Positions 33,666 through 39,427 of a DNA stretch of 64,000 nt are shown here, piece by piece. Position 1 is the first letter of the stretch, and each line of letters starts with the position of its first letter. This DNA is from Candidatus Omnitrophota bacterium. GTDB lineage: Bacteria; Omnitrophota; Gorgyraeia; Pluralincolimonadales; Pluralincolimonadaceae. The DNA is taken from NCBI GenBank assembly GCA_041653595.1, contig JBAZFB010000001.1, positions 1 through 64,000 on the forward strand. Direction: 5' to 3'. The translations under genes were made by a program, and so were the position numbers. The notes beneath the pieces were generated by a model. It saw nothing but the letters and a program-made list of their open reading frames with translations, was not told the origin of the DNA and made no database searches.

Positions 33666-33811
33666 AGCGGTTTACGTCCGCTGATCAAACGCAAAAGAAT
33701 AACGACAATAGCGATGACGAGCAAGACGTGTATAAACCCGCCCAAAGTGTATGAGGTGACCAGACCTAACAGCCAAAGCACGACCAAAATAACCGCGATT
33801 GTGTATAACAT
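33662..33811 (-). CDS. lmo0937-type small membrane protein (copy 2)
   Basis: A 49-residue two-helix membrane protein, MLYTIAVILVVLWLLG to LRLISGRKPL, almost identical to the copy at 18493. The ATG at 33811 follows AAAAGGAGGCGGAGC. The stop overlaps the TTG start of ldh. Function is unknown. Confidence 0.8.
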   Translation of the reverse strand: MLYTIAVILVVLWLLGLVTSYTLGGFIHVLLVIAIVVILLRLISGRKPL

Positions 33812-33861
33812 GCTCCGCCTCCTTTTATGATGATATTATATAAGTATACGGCCTTGAATTA

Positions 33862-33891
33862 ATTATACCATTTCAGTGGTACAAATATCAA
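33862..33891 (-). promoter_or_regulatory. Promoter of the lmo0937-ldh-glgB-greA group
   Basis: TTGATA (33891-33886), an 18-base spacer and TATAAT (33867-33862) on the minus strand. The spacer contains the small inverted repeat ACCA-ctgaaa-TGGT, a possible operator. Confidence 0.75.
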
Positions 33892-33904
33892 GCGAGGCAC
33901 ACCA

Positions 33905-33920
33905 CGCCCCTTTAGGGGCG
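33905..33920. terminator. GC hairpin downstream of the ferritin-like gene
   Basis: CGCCCC-ttta-GGGGCG is a perfect 6-bp stem, 31 bases after the ferritin stop. No T-run follows on the minus strand, so termination efficiency is uncertain. Confidence 0.45.
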
Positions 33921-33950
33921 GACATTTGTGCACTGTGTGGGAATTTTATC

Positions 33951-34430
33951 TTATTTTTCTTTCAGGTTCTCGAAGGTCTCCTCATGGGTTATCTCTTCGC
34001 TCATTATGTGGGTGACGAGCTGGTAGGTCGCGTGGTCTTTACCGAAGGTCTTTTTGGCGATCTTGTTATAGACCTCTATCGCCCCAGCTTCCGCGGCTGT
34101 GACTAGCTTGATTATCGTGTCGTAATCGTGTAAGTTCTTCATCACGCCCGGATACGGGCTGTTCGCGTTCTTCTCAATGTCGCTCAGGCTGCTTGTCGGG
34201 ATGCCGCCAAGCTTGACTATTCTGTCCGCCAATTCCGTGGCATGCTCGAGCTCGTCCTTGGCAATCTTGCCCAGGAACTCGGCCATATCCTCATAGCCCT
34301 TCCCGTCAACGGTCTGAGACATGAACCACCACGCGTAGTAAGCGAGCCACTCGTCGCAATACGCCTTATTCAGGTCCTTGATAAGGTCCTTCAGGTCGAT
34401 CCCGACTATTTCCCTGGCTTTCTTGCCCAT
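33951..34430 (-). CDS. Ferritin-like (bacterioferritin/Dps-type) protein
   Basis: A 159-residue four-helix protein. Candidate di-iron ligands are Glu and His in YCDEWLAYY, KDELEHATELADRI, AAEAGAIEVYNKI and SEEITHEETFENL. It lacks a signal peptide and heme-ligand Met cannot be assigned. It probably oxidises and stores Fe2+ or protects against peroxide. The gene follows feoB by 31 bases with AAGGAGG before ATG, forming a regulator-uptake-storage iron operon. Confidence 0.86.
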   Translation of the reverse strand: MGKKAREIVGIDLKDLIKDLNKAYCDEWLAYYAWWFMSQTVDGKGYEDMAEFLGKIAKDELEHATELADRIVKLGGIPTSSLSDIEKNANSPYPGVMKNLHDYDTIIKLVTAAEAGAIEVYNKIAKKTFGKDHATYQLVTHIMSEEITHEETFENLKEK

Positions 34431-34461
34431 TTTAACCCTCCTTTTTTTATGTTGCTCCCCA

Positions 34462-36441
34462 TTAAGGAATCCCTATTATAAGAAACAATCTCCCGACAAG
34501 CCCGCCTATCGTAACAGCCAGGACAATGGTAAACAATGATATTATCAGACTTTTCTTCCAGCCAAACTCATGCTTTAAAACCGCAAGGGTCCCAATGCAA
34601 GGGAAGTACAAGGCAACAACCAGGGCGAATATGAATATCTGCAGAGGAGTCATAAAATTCAACAGGCTCGAGCTTCCCCCGAGCACAAACAGCAATGCTA
34701 ATGCCATTTCTTTTCTTAGTATTCCGTAGATCAGCGTAATACCCGCAACAGCAGGGAGCATAAGCCAGCCGTTAATAATCGGAGAAAAGGGTTTTGCGAG
34801 GATTTCGAGGATACCATAAGCTTTGAGCAGGCCCAAGACAATAGAGCCTATGATAATCAAGGGAAATGCGATCCCGATAAAACCTCTTACTCTCATCCAT
34901 GTCTTTTTCCAGACATTCTTAAGCTGGGGTAACCGGTATTCCGGCATCTCCATTATAAGCCCGGTCGATTCACCGGGCAGGAACTTCCCAAGGATGTAGC
35001 CAACCGCAAATATAAGCAATAACACGATCCCATAGATCAAAAGCGCATAACCTGCCCCGATAAATTTCCCGACTGCGCCGAAGATAACAGCAGTCCTTGC
35101 TGAACATGGGATCATGCAAATCAAAATGGAGGTCAATATCCTGTCTTTCTTATTAGGCAATATGCGCGTTGCAAGCACTGCCGGAACGCTGCAGCCGAAT
35201 CCGAGCATCATTGGTATGATGGCGTTGCCGTGCAAGTGCATCTTATGCATTAACCTGTCCAAAAGATAAGCCATGCGGGGAAGATACCCTGTATCTTCCA
35301 ATGCGCCCAGCGCCAGATAAAAGACAAAGATATACGGCAGCGCTATTTGCATCCCTGCATTTACGCCTTGCAGCCCCCAGCTAAGAGTTGTCTGCAAAAT
35401 CGTACTCGGGATCACCTTTATGAGGGGGGCCGTTGGGTTAGTGACAATTATGTCAAACCATTTCCCGACCAGGTCGCTAAGATAATTCCCCACCGTAAAC
35501 AGGGCGAAGAAAATCACGCTCATTACAATAACCAGCGAGATGCTTCCCGTCAGGGGCTCGGTCGTAAACCTGTCGAGAAAATCCTTAAAATGCTTTTTCG
35601 GCTTGCCCTTAATCATTACTTTCTGGGCTATTAATGCCGCCTGGCCATGGCGCTCCCGCGCGATCTCCGTATTAAGATCAAGGGCATGCTCTTTGCTGAG
35701 TTCATCTATGATCCTTCTGATCTTTTCCTTATGCCCGGCTTTCCCCCATTCAACATCATCTTCTTCAAGCAGGTTGATTGCCGCCGCTCGTTTCGGGATA
35801 TCATCCTCTTCGACGATCCCCGCGATCTTATCAATTGCCCTTTCTATATGGTCATCATATATAACATTATAATGATCGAGATCGGCAGGACCGCTCATAA
35901 CAGCATCTATTGTCCTGACCAGCAGGTCTATGCCTGCTCCGCGCAACGCATCAATAGGCACAACAGGCACGCCCAGTAATGCGCTCAGGTTTTTATAATC
36001 TATGCTGATGCCCTTATCTTCTAACTCTTCATAAAAATTCAAGGCTATGACCATCGGGACCTGCAGCTCCAGTAATTGCAGGGTCAGGTAAAGATTGCGC
36101 TCTAAAAGCGCGGCATCCACCATATTTACTATTACGCCGGGCTTTTTCTCAATAATATAATCGGTGGCGACTCTTTCATCATCGCTTGATGAGCCAAGAT
36201 TGTATATGCCTGGCAGATCAGCTACATGCAGAACCTTATCGCCAATTGCGGTTTTGCCCTCAAGGATCTCGACAGTCGTTCCCGGATAATTTGATACTAT
36301 AGCATCAGTAGTAGTAAGCTGGTTAAAAAGGCAGCTCTTGCCTGTATTTGGATTTCCGGCAAGCACAATATCTGCGCCGCAAACTTTTGCGCCGAATTTA
36401 TGCATATAGGCTTTCCCTGAAAGCCGGGGATGGCAGCTCAT
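34462..36441 (-). CDS. feoB: Ferrous iron transporter FeoB
   Basis: A 659-residue inner-membrane Fe2+ importer. The N-terminal G domain has G1 GNPNTGKS, G2 Thr in YPGTTVE and G3 DLPGIYNL. The usual N-x-x-D guanine motif reads LNFYEE, with Glu instead of Asp. The C-terminal part has the Gate repeats (GFGCSVPAVLATRILPNKKDR, CMIPCSARTAV) and 8 or more helices. The ATG at 36441 overlaps the regulator TGA as ATGA; an in-frame ATG at 36468 would overlap by 31 bases. No separate feoA is present; the FeoA-like domain is at the end of the regulator. Confidence 0.93.
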   Translation of the reverse strand: MSCHPRLSGKAYMHKFGAKVCGADIVLAGNPNTGKSCLFNQLTTTDAIVSNYPGTTVEILEGKTAIGDKVLHVADLPGIYNLGSSSDDERVATDYIIEKKPGVIVNMVDAALLERNLYLTLQLLELQVPMVIALNFYEELEDKGISIDYKNLSALLGVPVVPIDALRGAGIDLLVRTIDAVMSGPADLDHYNVIYDDHIERAIDKIAGIVEEDDIPKRAAAINLLEEDDVEWGKAGHKEKIRRIIDELSKEHALDLNTEIARERHGQAALIAQKVMIKGKPKKHFKDFLDRFTTEPLTGSISLVIVMSVIFFALFTVGNYLSDLVGKWFDIIVTNPTAPLIKVIPSTILQTTLSWGLQGVNAGMQIALPYIFVFYLALGALEDTGYLPRMAYLLDRLMHKMHLHGNAIIPMMLGFGCSVPAVLATRILPNKKDRILTSILICMIPCSARTAVIFGAVGKFIGAGYALLIYGIVLLLIFAVGYILGKFLPGESTGLIMEMPEYRLPQLKNVWKKTWMRVRGFIGIAFPLIIIGSIVLGLLKAYGILEILAKPFSPIINGWLMLPAVAGITLIYGILRKEMALALLFVLGGSSSLLNFMTPLQIFIFALVVALYFPCIGTLAVLKHEFGWKKSLIISLFTIVLAVTIGGLVGRLFLIIGIP

Positions 36442-37070
36442 TTTTTCTCCACAAATATGCTCGCGCAAACATCGGGCCCTAGGGCGATCTTGCTTCCTTT
36501 TATATTCAAGATCAGGGGTCCTCCGTTTAATTTGCGCACTACCCTGACTTTTGCCTGAGGAACAAACCCGAGTGAATTCAAGCGCTCAAAGCATGCCTTG
36601 CTCTTGCTGGCTACAAACACAACCTCTGCCTTGCTTTTCTCCGGAAGCTGAGTCAACTCTACTACGTTGCTGTTCTTGTCGGGAATAGGATTGCCATCCG
36701 GACAAAGCTTCGGCTTCTTCAGCATGCTATCAAGCTTATCCGTTGCCGCGTCAGATAAAGCATGTTCCATGGCATGCGCTTCCTCATGGATATCTTTTTT
36801 TATTTTCAGATTTAGTACCCTGCTGAAAAAGACCTCCAGAAGCTGATGCTTTCTGACTATTTTTCTGGCTTCTTTGATCCCTAAGGCAGTAAGGCTGATC
36901 CCGCCGAAACGCTCGAAAGTAACTAATTTCTCCTTTTCAAGCCTTCTTATCATTTCGGAAACGCTTGGATCGGAAACCTTAAGCACACGTGCCAGTTCAG
37001 TAACCCTTGCAGCGCGGTTATTGCGGTACTGGATCATATACATTTCTTCGAGGTAATCTTCTTTTTTCAT
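36438..37070 (-). CDS. DtxR/IdeR-type metalloregulator with C-terminal FeoA-like domain
   Basis: A 210-residue regulator. Residues 1-65 form the winged HTH (ARVTELARVLKVSDPSVSEMIRRLEKEKLV), about 66-130 the metal-binding dimerisation domain (EEAHAMEHALSDAATDKL with the His/Glu ligands), then a Cys-containing linker and a FeoA/SH3-like domain from about 138 (KAEVVFVASK to KIALGPDVCASIFV). Iron-bound repressor should shut its own operon with feoB and ferritin. An iron-box-like sequence lies 10 bases upstream. The start has no clear Shine-Dalgarno. Confidence 0.92.
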   Translation of the reverse strand: MKKEDYLEEMYMIQYRNNRAARVTELARVLKVSDPSVSEMIRRLEKEKLVTFERFGGISLTALGIKEARKIVRKHQLLEVFFSRVLNLKIKKDIHEEAHAMEHALSDAATDKLDSMLKKPKLCPDGNPIPDKNSNVVELTQLPEKSKAEVVFVASKSKACFERLNSLGFVPQAKVRVVRKLNGGPLILNIKGSKIALGPDVCASIFVEKK

Positions 37071-37079
37071 GGTCTTAAT

Positions 37080-37134
37080 GTTAGGTTATCCTAACTTATT
37101 TATATAAGTTTATCACAGTTAAGTTATAAGTCAA
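37080..37134 (-). promoter_or_regulatory. Iron operon promoter with DtxR-type iron box
   Basis: TTAGGTTATCCTAACTTAT at 37081-37099 matches the classic DtxR/IdeR box TTAGGTTAGCCTAACCTAA at 16 of 19 positions. A second overlapping palindrome, AACTTA-tttata-TAAGTT, lies at 37093-37110. The minus-strand -35 is TTGACT (37134-37129), with TAAACT (37112-37107) a possible -10 at 16 bases, so the box covers the start site. Confidence 0.78.
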
Positions 37135-37159
37135 GTAATTAATTTTTGAAAAAATAAAA

Positions 37160-37193
37160 AACGGCTATGATCGCTGTTTCGACCATAGCCGTT
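37160..37193 (-). terminator. Rho-independent terminator
   Basis: AACGGCTATG and CATAGCCGTT form a 10-bp perfect stem that can extend inward (TCG/CGA) past one mismatch. On the minus strand it is followed by TTTTTTATTTTTT. It ends the transcript of the genes at 38128-37263. Confidence 0.88.
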
Positions 37194-37227
37194 AATCTCT
37201 CCCATTATCCGAGGAGAACGGAATTAC

Positions 37228-37265
37228 TGGGGTCCCTCTCCTATTTCATGAGGGGAAACCTCTCA
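37228..37265. repeat. ggggtccct repeat, left copy
   Basis: A 38-base element (tggggtccctctcctattt to ggggaaacctctc) matching 38148-38185 at 32 positions. The two copies lie in the same orientation on either side of the two-gene unit 37263-38128. Confidence 0.65.
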
Positions 37266-37814
37266 ATTTTCCTTAACGAGATTTTTCAGCAGGTCTTCAA
37301 TAATGCCGATATCTTTATCCTCAACCTGGCCTGAAGCGTAATATCTTATGATACCTTTCTTATTTATGATTATCACATTGCTTTCGTCTTCCTTGGCGTG
37401 ATAATCAGCGGACATTTTTCCATCCCAGTCGCCGTATATCGTCAACTTTTCCTTTTCCGAATTATGCCGGAGGTTCTTTTCCCACTCTCTTCTAAACAAT
37501 ACGCCTTGGCAATCGATCACTCCTATCCTGACAATATCTTTTTTTACGGAATCGGATTGTTCGTCGTAAAACACATCAAGGCTGGTCTTTAGTTTTCGGT
37601 TTTGCTCGATAGCGATTTTTGCTTCATAAAACAATACCACCACTTTGCCTTTTATATCATCTAAGGTCAATGCTTCTTTATCTCCCGATATGATTTTGAA
37701 AGAAGGGGCGGAGCTGCCGATTAAGCTGTCGTTTGCGGAATAGGCTGCAGATAATAAGAGTGGGGTGACGAGAAAAGAAACGATAAAAATTAAACGTGCC
37801 CTACGCATCACCAT
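37263..37814 (-). CDS. Secreted redoxin/TlpA-like protein without CxxC
   Basis: A 183-residue exported protein with signal peptide (about 1-27). It has the thioredoxin-fold order of peroxiredoxin/TlpA proteins: SAPSFKIISGDKEALTLDDIKGKVVVLFYEAK, then VRIGVIDCQG and SNVIIINKKGIIRYYASGQ. The expected C-x-x-C after VVVLFYE is absent (AKIAIEQ), so no classic disulfide redox role is expected; YtfJ-like proteins look similar. The start overlaps the upstream stop by 7 bases; an alternative ATG is at 37808. Confidence 0.72.
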   Translation of the reverse strand: MVMRRARLIFIVSFLVTPLLLSAAYSANDSLIGSSAPSFKIISGDKEALTLDDIKGKVVVLFYEAKIAIEQNRKLKTSLDVFYDEQSDSVKKDIVRIGVIDCQGVLFRREWEKNLRHNSEKEKLTIYGDWDGKMSADYHAKEDESNVIIINKKGIIRYYASGQVEDKDIGIIEDLLKNLVKEN

Positions 37815-38128
37815 AACAAGTACCTAAATTGACCGATAGCGTTCATCCCTGCCGCGAATTGTCCCAGACCAAATATTAATCCCAATGCAAACTGGGCGAC
37901 CGCAAATATTCCCACAGCAAACTGCGCTAAACCAAATATTAAACCGACTGCGAACTGCCCTATTGCGATTATGCCTATCGCGAATTGCCCGATCGCAATA
38001 ACGCCTTTTGCCACAAGAAGTTTTCCTGTTTTGCGGTCTTTCCCGAAGGCGATGTGCACGAAGGGTAAGCCGAAAATTTCCGTCTTGCTCCTCCATTCAT
38101 AACCGATATTCCAAATATCTTTTATCAT
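37808..38128 (-). CDS. IAIGQFA-repeat hydrophobic protein
   Basis: A 106-residue protein. Residues 1-38 are polar (GKDRKTGKLLVAKG), after which five or six tandem units of 10-11 residues follow, each close to G-x-I-x-A-I-G-Q-F-A-x (e.g. GVIAIGQFAI, GIIAIGQFAV, GIFAVAQFAL). The Gly/Gln/Phe periodicity suggests a regular membrane-embedded or solenoid structure. Such repeat proteins occur in several bacteria but no function is known to me. It is the first gene behind promoter repeat copy E and is coupled to the redoxin-like gene. Confidence 0.72.
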   Translation of the reverse strand: MIKDIWNIGYEWRSKTEIFGLPFVHIAFGKDRKTGKLLVAKGVIAIGQFAIGIIAIGQFAVGLIFGLAQFAVGIFAVAQFALGLIFGLGQFAAGMNAIGQFRYLLW

Positions 38129-38147
38129 TTAAGTTACCGTTGAGAAT

Positions 38148-38185
38148 TGGGGTCCCTTTCCTATTAGGCGAGGGAAAACCTCTCT
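38148..38185. repeat. ggggtccct repeat, right copy
   Basis: Direct-repeat partner of 37228-37265. It lies in the 5' leader between promoter repeat copy E and the IAIGQFA-repeat gene. A shorter relative precedes the VIT gene near 30283. Confidence 0.65.
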
Positions 38186-38187
38186 TA

Positions 38188-38264
38188 TTTGGCAGGCTTT
38201 ATTATAGAGGTAATATCCTACTATATCAAGGATTTTTGGGGACCAGAGAGGTAATTCCTCGCTT
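38188..38264 (-). repeat. Dispersed promoter-bearing repeat, copy E
   Basis: On the minus strand it carries TTGATA (38229-38224), 17 bases and TATAAT (38206-38201). The promoter is bracketed by imperfect inverted arms gcgagggaaaacctctc and gagaggtaattcctcgc (14 of 17 match). It drives the two-gene unit to its left. Confidence 0.8.
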
Positions 38265-38997
38265 AATATCCTTTTTTGCTCTTAAGTTCCTGGCACTGTT
38301 TTTTGATTATCCTCATCTCTTCCGGGTCAATGAGTTTAGAGATGGTAGCCATAAGCTCGGGGTATTGTTTTTCTATTCCCTTAGCCATGTCATTCCTCGG
38401 CTCCACATCCATATCTGCGATAGGTGCCTCAGTACCAGCAGTTATTTTTTCCCATGGCAATCCTTTTCCCCACTTGGCCGTTGCCCATGTTATGGGGAAA
38501 TCAAATTCGCTCAAGGGGGTGGTTTTGGACCACATCAGTTCACCGGTTACAACTTCTTTTAATACCAGAGTGAGCTTCCCGCTGATTTTCAAGGTACTAC
38601 CATTGCTTTTTTGGACAACCGATAACTCCAGCTTTGGCATTGCATATAAATCAATGGCTTTCTTGTCTTGATATGGTATCAAATCATAAGAATCAAAAGG
38701 GCCGCGGACAGTAAAGCCCTTTGCCGCAAGAAGTTTATTTAAATCTTGTTTTATCGCAGTATCTAAATTGGCAAATTGCGGCCAGGTGGGCCACGGTGTA
38801 AAACTATTAGATTCAAAACTAACATTTGCTATCGCAAAAGTTACTCCGGCTGAACCGGGCGTTTCTTGCGAAGAGGGCGTATAATCAAAATTCGCCACGT
38901 ATACAGCCTCTTCACCTTTGGACGCTGCCGCCAACGCATGGCTTGCGTAAATAACGGATAAAAGAACAAATACTAAAACCACCGGATATTTTCTCAA
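38263..38997 (-). CDS. Secreted protein, weakly HpaA/NLBH-like
   Basis: A 244-residue exported protein with signal peptide (about 1-24). The segment LNKLLAAKGFTVRGPFDSYDLIPYQDKKAIDLYAMPKLELSV, read in parts, resembles the core of the neuraminyllactose-binding hemagglutinin family (KGY... IPYSQKK...), and VTFAIANVSF precedes it. This likeness is by eye only. No lipobox is visible. It lies between the tRNA-His gene and repeat copy E with no close partner. Confidence 0.6.
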   Translation of the reverse strand: MRKYPVVLVFVLLSVIYASHALAAASKGEEAVYVANFDYTPSSQETPGSAGVTFAIANVSFESNSFTPWPTWPQFANLDTAIKQDLNKLLAAKGFTVRGPFDSYDLIPYQDKKAIDLYAMPKLELSVVQKSNGSTLKISGKLTLVLKEVVTGELMWSKTTPLSEFDFPITWATAKWGKGLPWEKITAGTEAPIADMDVEPRNDMAKGIEKQYPELMATISKLIDPEEMRIIKKQCQELKSKKGY

Positions 38998-39030
38998 TGT
39001 ATTTTTCCTTTCATGATATAGAATAAATTT

Positions 39031-39108
39031 TGGGGTGGCTGACGGGGATCGAACCCGCGACCCTTAGAACCACAATCTAATGCTCTAACCAGCTGAGCTA
39101 CAGCCACC
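39031..39108 (-). tRNA. tRNA-His (anticodon GTG)
   Basis: The cloverleaf is complete: the acceptor GTGGCTG pairs with CAGCCAC, anticodon stem TTAGA/TCTAA encloses TTGTGGT, and the T-loop is TTCGATC. The extra G-1 opposite C73, specific to tRNA-His, is encoded, as is CCA. It is the last of three tRNA genes on the minus strand. Confidence 0.95.
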
Positions 39109-39129
39109 GCAGATCTAATTTTCAATTTT

Positions 39130-39206
39130 TGGCGCGCCTGGGGCGATTCGAACGCCCGACACCCTGCTTAGAAGGCAGGTGCTCTATCCAACTGAGCTAC
39201 AGGCGC
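39130..39206 (-). tRNA. tRNA-Arg (anticodon TCT)
   Basis: The acceptor GCGCCTG pairs with CAGGCGC, anticodon stem CCTGC/GCAGG encloses CTTCTAA, discriminator is G and CCA is encoded. It is the middle gene of the cluster and reads AGA codons. Confidence 0.95.
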
Positions 39207-39242
39207 GTTGGCCCGCCCATCTGAGCGGGTAAATCTAATTTT

Positions 39243-39320
39243 TGGTCGGGGCGCTCGGACTTGAACCGAGGACCTTCTGCTCCCAAAGCAGACGCGCTAG
39301 CCAAACTGCGCTACGCCCCG
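39243..39320 (-). tRNA. tRNA-Pro (anticodon TGG)
   Basis: The acceptor CGGGGCG pairs with CGCCCCG, anticodon stem TCTGC/GCAGA encloses TTTGGGA, and CCA is encoded. It is the first gene of the minus-strand tRNA cluster and begins 6 bases after the T-run of the leader hairpin. Confidence 0.95.
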
Positions 39321-39326
39321 AAGATT

Positions 39327-39354
39327 AAAAAACGCTCCCAATCGTCGGGGAGCG
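39327..39354 (-). terminator. Leader terminator hairpin before the tRNA cluster
   Basis: CGCTCCCC and the matching GGGAGCG form a 7-bp stem (39333-39354) followed by TTTTTT (39332-39327) on the minus strand. It lies between a promoter and the first tRNA, with no upstream gene to terminate, so it may act as an attenuator. Confidence 0.75.
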
Positions 39355-39373
39355 AACGAAATTTGCCATTTAG

Positions 39374-39402
39374 ATTTTACCAATTCGCGCTTGCAAAGTC
39401 AA
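39374..39402 (-). promoter_or_regulatory. Promoter of the tRNA Pro-Arg-His cluster
   Basis: TTGACT (39402-39397), a 17-base spacer and TAAAAT (39379-39374) on the minus strand. The transcript would begin about 12 bases before the leader hairpin. Confidence 0.72.
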
Positions 39403-39427
39403 ACCCTTTTAATATAGAATATATGCC

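Noticed and set aside
33862..33891. Promoter of the lmo0937-ldh group as a fifth copy of the promoter repeat
   Set aside because: The hexamers are the same but the spacer is 18 bases and no flanking repeat sequence is shared.
22845..33920. Similar gcggacatttgt hairpins at 22845 and 33905 as ends of a mobile element
   Set aside because: Each lies directly after a minus-strand gene and fits a terminator; no transposase or target duplication is visible between them.
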